64,000 bases of DNA. Origin: Cristatella mucedo. Taxonomy: Eukaryota; Bryozoa; Phylactolaemata; Cristatellidae. Location of the stretch: assembly GCA_009760855.2 (NCBI GenBank), contig WPIO01000025.1, positions 543,001 to 607,000 on the forward strand, read 5' to 3'. The notes beneath the pieces were generated by a model. The model saw only the letters and a program-made list of their open reading frames with translations, did not search any database and had not been told where the DNA came from. Positions 23,878 to 36,800 of the stretch are shown in pieces. Both the position numbers and the translations under genes were made by a program. The first letter of the stretch is position 1. Each line of letters begins with the position of its first letter.

Positions 23878-24640
23878 TATAATAATAAATTTGATATAGA
23901 ACCCTCATAAGAATTAAATCTATTTCTAGGCACTTTGTATCTGCTGCAAAGGAAGCACGATCAAATGGTTAGTGGTAGAATGCTCAATAAACAACAAGGC
24001 TAACTTAGTTAAGGGTTAAATGCACGGGGTTAGCATCCAAGTTTGGTCAATGGCAGCATGCACAGTGTCAACATGCATAAACACATAGAGAATGAATTGA
24101 AGGGACCCATTAACGGCGAAAAACAAATGCGTATTTAATTTCTTTTTAAATGTGGTCAAGTCAGGGGATGTTGTGACGCAAGTCGGGAGTGAGTTCCAGG
24201 CTTTAGGAGCATGCGAACTAAATGTACAGTCCCCAAGGATTTGAGTTTCGAACAAGGTACAAACAGGTTTCGAAAAAAGTGGTTGGTACGATGCTACGCA
24301 TGGTAGGGAGTAGATCTGATAGGTAGGCTGGAGTAAAAAAAATGAAGGGGCGTAAAACTGAGTGACAAAACCTCGAAGTTGATGCGCTGCTTGACAAGGA
24401 ACCGGTGCAGGTCGGCGAGAAGTGGTGTGATGTGGCAACTGCGACGCTCACGACGATAGACGAGCCGCAGAGCAAAAGAGCAGCCTGAGGGCACAGACTG
24501 GTCGACTAGCAAGCAGTGTGTTACAAAAGTCAAGACGGGACGTCACAAATGCAGGAACCAATTTACACTTGAAATTTCTGTCTAACAAAGCCCGATTATT
24601 AGCAATGTTAAATAGCTGAAATAGGTATCGACACTTTCAA
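23878..24640 (-). mobile_element. CR1/L2-like LINE, 3' third
   Basis: The 3' hairpin at 23893-23935 is followed on the minus strand by the 3' UTR and a broken RT C-terminus (APKAWNSLPTCVTTSPDL, RRERRSCHITPLLADLH in 24016-24533). Several frameshifts split it into overlapping frames. Confidence 0.85.
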
Positions 24641-25364
24641 CGGTCATAAATCGGCAACACGCTGGGTAACAAGCTGATTTCCAACAAAGTCACTCTTCAT
24701 AGTCGGTAAGACGGGTCGTTGCCTTCACCTTCAAGTCGTCCATGCCGCTACATTCTTCTCGACTGGCCCACATACAATTAATAGTCCCATGACACTTCAA
24801 TAAATGGTTAGCATGAACGATTTTAGACTTCACCAGTGATGTAGAGCATATGCAAAGGATCGCTCATAAATGTGGATTTTAAGACAACGCGCAGATACAA
24901 CCGATGACTCCGCAGCTTTTTCCGAGAGTCCCTTCTTTTTCGGAGGGCTTAAAAGATAGCCGCCCAGGTGACATGCTTGCAGTGCAACGTCACCGATGTT
25001 AAAATCAGCTCGTCGCTTCATGTCATTATCAGAGACGGCTAAAGTTAGTCTGACGTGATCCTGAATGTCTTGTATCTGTTCTGAAATGTCTCAGAAATAT
25101 TCCGGAATCCAAGCCGACGCGATTTCCAGGGATGGTATTCCCATCATCTGAGTTTGTAATAACATCAGCTCCCCACCTATGTTCCCATGCAATCTGGAAG
25201 TAGCATACCCGATAGATTCAGGCCAAGTTTAACAGCAAGCCATAAGAGAAGGCAGCTAAACAGCTTTGCATTCTCCTGCTTTTCGCTGCAGTAATGCAAT
25301 ACCCTTAGCCAGATAAAACTACATCGTCCCATCATACCACTCAACTGGGGATGTAATAGAGGTG

Positions 25365-25369
<5 letters not shown>
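24641..25369. other. Intergenic, nothing recognised
   Basis: No exon or known repeat was recognised in this stretch. Confidence 0.4.
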
Positions 25370-25408
<39 letters not shown>

Positions 25409-25480
25409 ATACAAATGCACTTGATAAAGCGCCTCAGAGAAATCAATCTATTTCTAGGCGCTTTACATTTGCTGTAATAC
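25370..25480 (-). mobile_element. CR1/L2-like LINE 3' tip with (CTA)n tail
   Basis: The family hairpin is at 25424-25465. Its tail is an array of ACT/CTA triplets (25368-25408) instead of the usual AAT, so the tail microsatellite has mutated and expanded. Confidence 0.75.
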
Positions 25481-26029
25481 TTTGTCTACCCCTCCCCCGT
25501 ATAGCATAGATGCGAGCTCGGTGTGAAGGGTGGAGGGATTGAGGCCACGTTTAGATCTCATTCTCGCGCGAGCTCGCGGGCTGTACTTGCTCCAGCTTCC
25601 GTTCTCTTCAAATATTAGTCTACGTAGTTTTTGTGTGTACAGTGTATCGCTACGAGCCGCAGTTCAAAATTCAGTCGACTACGACGTACGCACAATGACT
25701 AATGTGAGTACACATGCTACCAGTTCCGCTGAGAGCTTAATTCGCTCCGAATCGTTTGCCGTTGCGTCGTCAATTTTTCCATCCAGGTCTCGCTGTAACG
25801 AGGTTGCGTTGTATCCCATCGGCTATTTGCTTGGCCCTTCGCCTCCGAATCAAAACTCCTAATTCGGAATCAGTAGCCACACCTTCAGCAGGTCTACGTG
25901 GACGGGCGTGCGATCGTTTGTGCGCATGCCCCTACGTTTTTTCAGCACCGTCCGATGACTAAAGCTACTTTAGCTGTATGGTAGGGCGAAAGTCCCAGCC
26001 ACGATTCTCGTCTTGCAGTAAATAAATAT

Positions 26030-26215
26030 AGGATAAATAATAGTAAATAATATATATATATAATAAATATATAATATATATATATATAATAAGAGAACTT
26101 CATCTCTTTCTAAAAACTTAAACATGCGCTGCATTATAATCGTGATCAAACGGATAGTATTAACAATCGCAGTGTCAACAAGCAAAATCTTGGTTAGTGT
26201 GACTTTAAGTGCCCT
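26030..26215 (-). mobile_element. Diverged LINE 3' tip with TA-rich tail
   Basis: AGAGAACTTCATCTCTTTCT at 26092-26111 is the loop of the family hairpin. Flanking words (AGTGTCAACAAGC, CTTGGTTAGTG) match the 3' UTR on the minus strand. It is strongly degraded. Confidence 0.5.
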
Positions 26216-26289
26216 AGCAATCATTCATACTAGATGAGCATGACTGCTGCCTAAAATGTCTCAGTGTCTTCTTATACCTAGTGTAGGGT

Positions 26290-26490
26290 TGGGTGCTTGC
26301 TTATCGCTGGCTTCTGTCAGAATTGTGAGATTAACTTGGGCCAGAATTGTGTAAGAATTTCGGGCTTGAATTCTGCAGTGGGTGATCCGTTTTGCCAATT
26401 GCAAACGGTGGTTATACCTTTAAGCGTCTTCTGCCGTTCACTAAATGAGGCTGTTAATACAGCGAGTATTTATTTATTTATTTTGTGAAT
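26290..26490 (+). repeat. tRNA-derived SINE, family 2
   Basis: The body reads TTGCCAATTGCAAACGGTGG and then CGTCTTCTGCCG...ACTAAATGAGGCTGTTAATA, followed by a (TATT)n-like tail near 26466-26483. The head is diverged. Confidence 0.6.
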
Positions 26491-26641
26491 CAGCACAGTG
26501 TGAATCCTTCAATCGAGTATCCGTACATCAGTGGCTCGGTAGTATCTGTCCTACTCCTGCTTATGCACTGTCTCAGCCGAAGCTTCCGCATCATTTTAGC
26601 CCTGCTCCGGTAGTGTATGGAGATTAGTCAATACCTTTCTT

Positions 26642-26722
26642 ATAATAATAATAATAATGTTATTGATAAAGCGCCCTCGGAGAACTTAATCTCTTTCTAG
26701 GCGCTTTAAATTTTTTTTCAAG
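26642..26722 (-). mobile_element. LINE 3' tip
   Basis: (AAT)n at 26642-26658 and a perfectly paired hairpin, AAAGCGCC at 26668-26675 with GGCGCTTT at 26699-26706. Everything upstream of the hairpin in the element is missing. Confidence 0.8.
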
Positions 26723-29029
26723 TGCATCTCTCCACTTCAAAGACAACCGCCAGGGTCAAAGTTCATAATCGTCGATATTGCAATATGCGATTGCGATAAG
26801 TTATAATTCAGGATCCGCTAATAATCTCTAGGGCTCGCATTATCAAGGGGATGAACGTAGCGTGCCGATATTTCACGAGTGCAAGGGCGGCTTACGTGCG
26901 AGGTCAGCTGAGGCTCGTTGATAGAGAACTCTCTCTGTAAAATATGGCTTTCGTCTGCGGCTGCTGCTTCCCGCCATTATCTCGCCACAGCCTCAGGCTG
27001 TTGCCTAATTTCGGGCGATTTACATAGCTCTGCCTCCTGCCACTAATGTGCTTGTCTCTTCCCCAGTTACGGGTAATCTCCGACTTCTCGCTTATCCGAT
27101 CGCCCATTCCACTGCTTTAACTCACATCGTAGCTTCCGTGGCTCGGTGAATAAAGAGTATTTAGTGCGGATCCGAGAGGACTACAGAGAGTCTATTTTGC
27201 TGCTTAATTTCACGCTTTCGCTTCCAAGCGATCTCGGCCGAAGCTTCATCGGCCGCCGCCCGATCTAACGAGACGCTTAACGGTTGATGGAGCGAGGCGT
27301 TGCGGCAGGTTGCTCGACAAGGCGCTGCACAGCGAGCTTGGCCCGCTGTCTCACTCCGTGTTGCCTTCACCATGTTCGTCACCCGTGCAGCCTACGATAA
27401 GAGGGTACGGCCCGTAAAAGCTTAGTGCGGCCGACGGCCGTCCAACTGGACGTGAAGTCGCTGCACAGCCTAAGCTGCCCCCCACCTGCAAGGCACTCAC
27501 AGCTCTCCCCGCCTGCAACCGGACGCACTTGCTGCCCAATAAGCAACCTGCTTGCTTAGCGGACGCAAAGCAATTTTAGGCGACAGCTTGGCAACTCCCA
27601 GCGCTGGCGTGGCCGGCGGCTTTTTGCAGTGCGTGACCGCGTGCTCCAGTCTCTCCCTTGCTGTCCGTTCTTAGCAGTAGACGCTCCTCTCTACTCTACT
27701 CTACTCTACTCTCTCGCTCGCTCTTCTCGATGTCTGCATTCGCACTGTCATTTTTGGATGACGTTTGAATCTCAAGCATCAGTTCATCCATCCGACGTAG
27801 ATCCCAAAAAACACTTTTTTTTACCGGCAATGAACGTTCCATGGGCTTTGGTATTAACTAGCACGTGGTCACCTTGCTTCACCTCGATTTCATAGTGTGG
27901 TGCATCTATAGTCCTGGCGAACCAGCTTTGTCCCATGCTTCCTAGACGGCGCATGTAAACTGCCTAGATTGAGATGCAGGTCTATGGATGCGCAAGCCAT
28001 ATGCATTATTACTATGATATACAAGTACACAAACTGCTATGACCGCCAAACCCTCACTATCTCAGGGGTGGCCAGTGGAGGACAGATGTCCCCTGGAGCT
28101 GAGGCCGTGGGGACACAAGAAGCAAAATAAGTTGTGCACATTTTTCCAAACTTTTTTAAATGAAAATAGCAATCTTAATAAAAAAATCATCCTTGTTTTG
28201 AATAAATTTGACTATTTCTGGCTTATTTAAGTTTACAGACGTAGACCAAGCTGTAGCTTGACGCTCTGGCGGCACACACAGAACGACACGGAAAAACCAA
28301 GGGGCTTTAACTAGTGCGATATCGGAGGGTGCAACAAGCGCAAGACCATTCACCCCTCGGTGCGGGTTCCAACTGCCCTTCGCGTCCGCTCACCCTACCC
28401 TGCCTGCCACTGGCGGGCTGCATCATGTCAAGGGCTGTGTTTCCTAATTTGTGAGATGCCTTGAAAATTCTTCTCATCAGAGCTGTATTAACCGCCAGTT
28501 AGGAAAGTTCCTTTAGCAAGCTGAAGATAATCTCGTCTTATCTGAGCGCATCAATGGAGACTGGAGAATTGACTCTCCAAATTGGCCATTTCAAACATAT
28601 AGACATAAATTCTGGAAGCTATTCACTTTCAACTGTAATATACCAGTTAACCAAGTTCAAGGCCATGGAAAATAACCAAACTTAGAGCGGCGATAGCTAC
28701 CTGTAATCTTTAATGCAGTTAGTACTTGTACTACAGTTAAATAAAACTTTCTCGCTTCGATATGCCTGCTAGCGGGAGTTTTGGCATTTCATCTGTGGTG
28801 GAGCTATTTTGCATCAATTTTTGGACAAGGAGAGGGGGCCCGTTTGTAGCTTTATTCCTGGCGCCGAAAGATCTCACTACGCCTCTATGCTTGACTGACG
28901 TTTCGAAATCTCCTGGCTCGATTGCATTTAGAATTAAGCTAAAGTGCGCCCGTTTCTCATTGCATTTGGTTTGTTCTTGTGATTTTCCCCTGTGTAAGAT
29001 GGTGCTTACTCTTTGCTTGCTACCACAGG
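26723..29029. other. Intergenic; locally GC- and CpG-rich, no gene assigned
   Basis: The part 27130-27680 is rich in CG dinucleotides and includes a (CTCTA)n stretch at 27690-27712. This could be a CpG-rich promoter-like block or a repeat. None of the frames here has a recognisable domain. Part of 27900-27940 (TCCTGGCGAACCAG) resembles a word in the tandem repeat at 39850-40900. Confidence 0.35.
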
Positions 29030-29235
29030 ACATGTTTACTGGGCGACAATGGGCCTGTTACCTTTAGCCATATTGTGCTTGTTGACGTTGCACATGTCAG
29101 CCCTAAACACTGAGCATGCTACCATTAACCATTCTATCGTGATTCCTTTGTGGCAAATTTAAAGTGCTTATAAATAGTTAACTTCTCTGAGGGCACTATA
29201 CAAATGCATTATTATTATCATTATTATTTATAGCA
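29030..29235 (+). mobile_element. LINE 3' end, plus strand
   Basis: The 3' UTR words (ACATGTCAGCCCTAA, GAGCATGCTACCATTAACCA), the decayed hairpin with TTCTCTGAGGGCACTATAC and the tail ATTATTATCATTATTATT identify the family. Confidence 0.75.
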
Positions 29236-30654
29236 GATTGCACCCTTGCTCGGCCAGCTATGCGTCCGGCAATAGGTAGTATGCCATGCGAATCACAATG
29301 AAGAACTCCACGGCTCTTCCAAAATGCTGCAGGGTTGATTAGATACGTCACTAAATAGGGCTTTTAAATTGGTTTGTTTGTGTATCCCTTAAACTAGGCT
29401 TATAGATTCGAGTATGTATTCTTCGGCTAAGCCGTTCAAGGTAAAAAATGTTGCAGCCTACGAAAGAAATGTCAAGCCAAAGGCTACCTATTGAAAGATT
29501 CTTTGTATCCAGCGAACGACCGCTCCCTATACCGATCTGGAAGCAGCAGGCGACAAATTGTAGTGGGTGAGGCCAAAGGTGAGACATGCCGATCGGTCAA
29601 AGGTAAGGAAAGTTCTTAATGTCCAGAAAAGACTCATGATATTGCCTTATCTTGATATCTGCACGATTTTGTCCTGTCAGCGCCGCTTGTACGCTCAAAG
29701 GCTCTCTCGAATTTTACAAGTTTTCTTTTGTAGTGTTACCGGTCACTGCTGATTCTAGTGATATCGGGAGACCTAGATTGAGCGATGCATTCCAAAACGA
29801 GTAATTCGTAATATTACGTTATGTTATCAGATTTGTACCTGAAGCCACTCGATGTGCGCCCGACTCAGTTAGTGCCTAAGTTGGTCATCATTTTGGCCCA
29901 GTCAAATCCAAGGTTTAATTAATAATAAAAATATCACCGTGCAGTGTGACAGCTAGATTATTATCTGGACACCGTCAGTCTCTAAACGAAGCCTATCAAC
30001 TGATTCATGATCATAACTGAACAATTGCAGCACACGGTACCCGCAAGGAGCCGTTTTACACGACGATTCAGAAGCTGTGAAGACCAGCTCGTTTATAGCA
30101 TAGTTTCTGCAGCACTTCGTCATGCCAAGGCACGACGAGATGCCAATCGGTAGAGAGAGCTCTCTAGGCAACGAGGAACTAAAGCCACAGTCTCCGAAAG
30201 GTTTGCGGTTTTAGTGCCGCTTTGTTCCGTCCTTGCCTTTCAGCATATCAAACCTTCGTAACTCTCCATCAGCCAGTATAATTGGCATTCACACTTGTAC
30301 GTCAGTAAACCTTTTCAATTCAATGCTAGAAAAAACTTAGTAGCTCATGGGCTAGCGTAGTGTTACTCGAAAATTAGAAAGCTCATCACCAAATGGGCCT
30401 ATCCAGCAAATCTGCTGCATTATCAGCACACAGTCAGGGAATGATAAGCCGACCGCAGCAGCATTACTGTCATATTTGCTTAGTTTTATCTATGCACACG
30501 AATTAATGCTATAATAAAAGATTGCTAGATAATAATGCCAGAGGGTCCTCAAAAGAGTGTCGCTCTGTCTTGAAATGTATAGCACACTACTTGCAGTTAC
30601 TCCTGCCTGTGCAATATTTAAAACGATGCCAACAACGCACATGTTCCTCATAGT
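29236..30654. other. Intergenic, nothing recognised
   Basis: No exon or repeat family was recognised. Confidence 0.4.
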
Positions 30655-30845
30655 ATTTTTTGGGTCCGCGTGTCTAGCTCTTTGTATGCTTACGCTTGCT
30701 GATATTATACCTTTTAATCACTAACCACTTGACGTGCTTCCTTCACAGCTATTCATGTGCCTACAATATTTTTTGACGGGCCTAGAAAGAGATAACATTT
30801 TCTTTGGGGGCTATGTACATTTCTTCTTCTTATTATTAATATTGT
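30655..30845 (+). mobile_element. Strongly diverged LINE 3' end
   Basis: GTATGCTTACGCTTGCTGA, CACTAACCACTTG, a decayed hairpin (GGGCCTAGAAAGAGA ... TCTTTGGGGGCTATGTAC) and a TTCTTCTTATTATTAAT tail follow the order of the family's 3' UTR. It is an old copy. Confidence 0.5.
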
Positions 30846-31052
30846 TAATTTTTCGATCCAGTGCAAGGTGCTTTTCATGGCTCTGCACTTTATTTTTAGT
30901 GTCGTGATCGTGAGCATCCTGTATTTGATGTGCTGCTCTATCAACTGCTTTGTCAATTACACATTTATGAAGTTATGAAGTTAGATCTGCTGTAAATTAT
31001 TACTCTAATCGGACCTCCATAGGCGATTGAGTACTTAAACTTTTCTCAGCAG

Positions 31053-31589
31053 GCGCAAGGCTCCACCTCGTAGTTCGATGCCGAGGTTAGACCGTGAAGA
31101 TCCCGGCATGCCATGGCGCCGAGCAGGGGTGGACGTAAAACAGGTCGGCACTTTTCTTTCGCACCAGTGCGCGGATTCGAGTGTAGGTGAATTTGCAGGA
31201 CACGGAATTCAATTCAAAATTTCTGCTTTGCCGTGTGTTTGTGCAAGTAAATTGATTGAGTTTGGCCAAGTTAGTCCTTTTTGAGTCAATTCAGTAGTTG
31301 GACACGTCATTTTGCCTGGCCAGCTTTAATTGGTTGGAAGGCTACCTGATACAAGTTGCTGTGCTTAAAAGTATGCATTTTGCTTTTCAAGGTTATGGAA
31401 GAGAAACCAGTGTCCAAAAAATGCATAGGCCAGTTTACAATCAATTCATCAACGGCTTACTAACTGGAAGCCACGAGCATAGCTCTGAAGCCAAAGGTGA
31501 AAAGAAATGCACCTGTTGAGTCAGTGGCCAGTCGCGGTCAATCAGTGGTCGTCGTCGTCACTACAAGGCGAGATTTGGACACTTTTTAA
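31053..31589 (+). pseudogene. Calpain pseudogene C: duplicated C2-domain exons with intron
   Basis: It resembles the last two exons of copy A: 31053 to about 31185 (GARLHLVVRCRG, then stops TAG and TAA and a further TAG near the end) and 31392-31589 (VMEEKPVSKKCIGQFTINSS, then one TAA, ending TTRRDLDTF-stop). The intervening intron and about 300 bp of 3' flank resemble those of copy A (compare 19135-19344 with 31186-31391), so this is a DNA-level segmental duplicate, not a retrocopy. AG acceptors are kept, but the first exon's donor region is altered. A polyadenylation-like AATAAA lies at 32023-32028. No upstream exons were found between 19525 and 31052. Confidence 0.8.
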
Positions 31590-33480
31590 TCCAGGGAGGC
31601 TTAGCTTTGATTAACAGGCTAGCAAAGAGTTGGCTATCACCTTTTTATAACCATGCAGCCAGTTGGTTTCGGAGATAGTTAATAATGACCTAGCTAGTTA
31701 TTCTTTCGTCGTCATACATAGGGGTTCCCCTGAAGTAATTGCAAGCTCTGCATAAGTCTCTAAATTTCTTTTTTATCACTTTTGTCTTTTTGAGAAAATC
31801 TGGAAAAACTCACCTTTGGCTAAATGTAGGCCGCAGTAGTCTTTCTTTAATCATATATAAGCCTGGCCTAGCTTTTAACTAACTTGGTCTGCTTATTCCC
31901 TTCTGCTGGCTGGCAAGTTGCTTTTTGAGAGTCCTAATGCAGTTTCCTAGCAGCGATTAGCTCTGGCTACCTTTCGGCAGACTTCCGTCCACCAAGAGTG
32001 AGCAGAAAAGCTATAACAAATTAATAAAGCTTACTGCCTATCTTAGCGTGTTATTACCATCACCGTCATCCGAATGCATCGTGAGTTGTTCGCCTTGGCA
32101 GGCTTCATTTGCGGAAGGATGTGTTCCCTCCGCGTACAGTCCGCGTACAATCTATCTGTCATCTTTTTGTCAAATGACTTGTTGGATTCGCGGTTCTACC
32201 ACTAGCTGAAAGATAAGTTCAGTAGCTTTCTCAGGTTTATCTAAGTGAAATGCTTAATAATCGAGGTCTCCTTGCTACTAAACGCTCCTATAGTTCCAGA
32301 TATTTAGCTATGTTATTGCCAACCTCGAATCCTGAAGAAGCTGTGCGTTCGGTTTCTAAGCCCTGGAGCTCTTAACAGAGTGACATCAAGCCATGTCATG
32401 ACTTGAAGAGCTGAAATCGAAGTCTATGAATAAAGCCACTCGTCGTAGCATTTACCTTTTCCAAGTGAATTGCTCTACATGTGCTAATATATATACTACA
32501 GTTGTGAATATAATTGTTTTCCATCATTTTATATTCTTTATTTCAAGCTCACGCGACACGCTCAGAAGGATCTATGTTTGATCTAATGTTGCTATATAAA
32601 TACATTAGTATAATTATACTATTCTTATCAAATTATGGAAAGTTCGAGAACCAAGACTGGAGAGCAAAGAGCGAAGTCCGATATTTTGGACATTCACTCA
32701 CTAAGCACGAAATTGCTAACCGTGACTTTACTAAGAACGTCGGTCAGTGGCGTTGTACTTGGGTCTATTTGACTGTAGCACGGTGTCGATAGGTAAATTG
32801 AATGCTGTGTAAACTCAAGCATACGAAAGCACAGGCATCAACAGGGCAGGCGTGCTCAGGCAAGCAAAAGCCCTCCCTACCACAAATCCAGGATGCTTCC
32901 AGGCCGGCATCTACTATTTGAAAGTCGCCCTGTCGGAACGCAAGCTCGGGCATCCGAGGTCTCTTGTCTACATTTATAAGCCGGAGTGAACGGAACTGTA
33001 ACGTGTCGCTCTTGTCTGAAAGAAGAAAAACTTCTTTTCGTCATATTCTTCGCATATCTCCGAGCGAATGTAAGAACAACGTAATCGGCAGAGCAGCATT
33101 TTTGTTTCCCGAGCGTCTGCGGCGGGACGCTTTCCAGAGCAACAAACGCTTACCCCGGTTGACCTGTCGTCATTCCTTGGGTTCGGCCGCTGTTTAAGTT
33201 TTCATCTCAACATAGGCGAGGATCGTGCTGACGCCATCTGGACTAATCGGAAAAAGCCGCCTCAGCCTACGCGTAAACGCAGCATCAGCGTCTTAAAGCT
33301 TTGAGCTTATGATGTTCGCTCTAGGCCAATGGCGGAGTTCATGAACACCTCGAGCAGAACGCCGAGTCGACGTTGCTTGCCTATTTATTTTCTTTTCTCG
33401 CCATAAGGCCCTCGGATAAGTAAGAAGGAAATCCCGCGGCAGCGCGAGGCTCACGGGATTAAGCTGACCGGCGCACGCTG
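31590..33480. other. Flank of pseudogene C and upstream region of calpain copy B
   Basis: Up to about 31860 the sequence resembles the 3' flank of copy A. From about 32800 it becomes CpG-rich toward the start of copy B, consistent with a promoter region. No TATA box could be identified and the transcription start is unknown. Confidence 0.4.
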
Positions 33481-33481
33481 A

Positions 33482-33508
33482 GCTCTCTCTCTCTCTCTCT
33501 CTCTCTCG
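33482..33508. repeat. (CT)n microsatellite upstream of copy B
   Basis: An uninterrupted CT dinucleotide run lies about 310 bp upstream of the start codon of copy B. Position relative to the transcription start is unknown. Confidence 0.85.
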
Positions 33509-33623
33509 CCGGAGCAGCTTGACAAATTGGTAGTGAAGCAGCCTCTAGGCCTGGCGAGATCGCCGTAATGACATTGCTAAGATATCGGCGTAGAGTATTC
33601 CGTAAAGACCGGTTCGCCGGCTG

Positions 33624-33685
33624 ACGCTGAGCTGCTTTCTCGCCCACTGCGTCCACGCTGAGCTGCTTTCTCGCCCACTGCGTGC
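33624..33685. repeat. 31-bp direct tandem duplication in the copy B 5' region
   Basis: ACGCTGAGCTGCTTTCTCGC plus CCACTGCGT occurs at 33624-33652 and again at 33655-33683, with identical sequence in the 29 shared bases. It lies about 135-195 bp upstream of the start codon, in probable promoter or 5' UTR. The perfect identity means it is recent. Confidence 0.9.
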
Positions 33686-33817
33686 TTAATTCCTACGACG
33701 GGGAATTCTTCACTTGAAGTGCAGCTACTGGCCGTAACCACAGCTAGCCGTAGAAATAGCTAGCGGTAACGGCCTAATGCTTCAAATCACGCTCGCTACA
33801 GCGACTGGACGCACGCC

Positions 33818-36800
33818 ATGTTTAATTCAGCCAAATCATTCAAAGACCAACAATACAACGTCTTAAAGAAGAAATGCCAAAAGACCGGAGAGTTATTCGC
33901 AGATCCATTGTTTCCAGCAGACGGCAGCTCGCTTTACAGAACAGGAAGCACACAGACGCAGGCGATTCAGTGGAAGAGGCCACAGGTAGGTGGCGAAACA
34001 AGATGACGACCGCGAGCCTTTCTGCTTGTACCTCGAGGAAAGTGCGATTACATTTGTGTACGTTGGCTTGAATGGTCAGTTGGCTACTGAGAAGAGAAAA
34101 TACTGACCTCATTTCGAACTTGTTTTGGTTGTTAAAATAAGAATGAACTAAGCTGCTCCTTCCTGCGAGACTTCCAGTAGCTTTTTGGAGATAATCGTCA
34201 CTAATTGAACGCTGCCAGACAATTTTTATGAGTTAAAACAGTGCCTGTACTGAGGTGATCGTAACTCGACTTTTTTTTAAACTTATGCACTAAGCTAAGA
34301 ACCTCTGTCTGGCAAGTGGCTTGTCGGAAAATCACCCTCGGACTTGAAACTAAGTGAGTATTCTAAAATAATGATAACAAAAAGAAGATATAAAACTACT
34401 GCGACTTCAACAGCGGCCGTGCATTAAAACTCTTTTTTGTAAACACTTTCAACGTGCTGAACAAGAAAAAATGTAAGCAGTGAAAAAAGCGCAACTTGAG
34501 GCGTAGGAATATAAAAACATTTTAAGCGAACCAGAGCAGGTACTGCGAGAAGTAGAGGGGATTCCTACAGTATTCCTACTCAAAATTCAAGTAATCTGTG
34601 TGGTTGCCTTGATTTCAGTCGGTAAAGGCTTGCAGGCCATGGATGCTTAGGAACTGAAGGCACAATCTACAAAGGATTAGAGATTAGCTAGATGTGCAGT
34701 ACAAACTACTTCAATCAGAGGGGCAGGGCTAACGACATGTTGCATCGCCTCTAAAAGTACCCTATCAATAGCAATAATTAGTTGCTTCCTTGTTGCCATA
34801 AGAAAACGAAAGTTGTATACAGGCGCTTGAAAATTCAATGCAAGAGCAGCAACAACCACAGGAAATTGACATGCAAGGTGCTTAGACGAGCAATCAAAGT
34901 ACGAAAGTATCTTGCTTAGACAAGCATGCTAGAGCATGGCAGAATGTGCTGTAGACCCCTGGCTGGTCGCATATACTGAATCGGGCACAAGCAGACCTCT
35001 AGTGCATGCAGGGATAGAATATGTAGGTTCGCTGGGACATTGGGATGAGATTGGGACATTAGGACATTGGGATCTGAGCAGCAATTTAAGTAAAGCAAAG
35101 GCGATGCTGGTGATGAAGGAAGCCGGAAGCTGGTTCCGGACGTCTGGCAGGTTGAAGTACCAGACGATTTCTGCCTAGTGCTATGAACGGCGAGATGACA
35201 AAAACGAAGTTGCGGGCGGTGCGAGAGCACTCCTAGGGAGCAAAGAGATCAGATGATCAGCTGACTAGTGTAGGCGATCAAAGAGACTTGCAGAGATAGA
35301 AGATCGCAGAGAAGCTGTTCGATGCTTCGTTGGGTGCCAGTGAAATCTATATTAAAGCGGCGTGACGTGGCGGCCACGTGGTTGATGATTGACCAGACGA
35401 GCTGCCGAGATTTGCACAAGCTGTAAATAAGAGCGCGGAGCGCTTTAACAAAAATAATCTTGGAGTCATGCTAACAAATGAAGTCTGTCTTACTCTTTTC
35501 AGCAGTAAGTGCTGTTTTGCAGGTATGCTTCCCAACAGTGAAATGCTTTATGACTAGTTGGTTAGTATAATGCCATTGGTCTCAATGGTTTGATGTATCT
35601 GCAATAAGAGAACATATGCATATATCGAGATGTTTCTAAGATAGATATATTCTAACATAAAAACAGGTTAGTTTGAATTCCAGTCATTTATTAGTAATTC
35701 CTCAAAATAAGGCGAATGTGCTGTGACGCAGCTCAGATACCCCTGATACCTGAAAAGCAGTTCTTCGTAGCCTGAAGAAGCAGTGCAGGCACCTTATGGT
35801 GGCGTGGTCTCGTTCAAACAGAGCAGCGACAGCTGCTGTCATTCAGAACACAAGAAATATATTGTTAATTTGCATAGTGCCTAAGAGAACTTAATCTCTA
35901 TTCAGGTGATTCGCATACGCCATGTGGCTCGAGCTCACGAACTAGGTCAAATAATAAATTCACTTTTGAGGTTGCGAACTAAATCAGAATGCTTTGGCGT
36001 GACAGATAGCTGTAAGACTCAGAACTCCTGATTTTTATATCTACATACTTAGCAGGAAATCAATAACTCTATTTTATAACAATATATATTGACATATTTT
36101 ATTAGTTTCGCACTAAGATATTCGATTTTCTAGCCGGCACGTCTATGTGCTTTCGGTATTCGTTGTCTGAGACACAAGTTATTCTAAATAGCCCTTGTTA
36201 TGCGAGTTTCCATGGCTACCGACAGGACATATGGTGTGAACGTTGAAACTTAAGTTTGAGTACGGATTAGTAAAAATCAAAGAACCTTACCATTCTGCGG
36301 ATATTTAAATATAAAGTAAAATCTTAAATATTTGCTTCTGCAAGTGCTTATCTCGATAGTTTAGAGAAGCAAACTCAAGAATAATTATTAAATAGCAAAT
36401 ACCTACGCGAAGCACTAGCTTTACAATTTATTTTCGCAGTGAGAGTTCAAATAAATTTTTTCTGCTATGTCTGCCACACGCTGTGGTCGCAAATATAAGA
36501 CTATTTTAAAAGAAATGGTGTAAATTTCTTTATCACCATACTTCAGGCTCCATGCTTAGCCTTCTCGGTGCGAAGGATTTTGATTCTAGTGCTGCTTTTA
36601 TAAGATTAAACGGATGGTAAGCAGCACTAGGTGTACATCTGGGGGAGAATAGGCTCGTCTAAGGTTTCAATTGGAAATATCGATTAGTGCAGTGCAGGAC
36701 GCTATTTAGCATGTAGACACTATTTTAACCTTGCTATCCATATCAACGAGTGTTATCAGAATCTTCAGGATAGAATCCTACGCGAAAAAAGTAATCTGCT

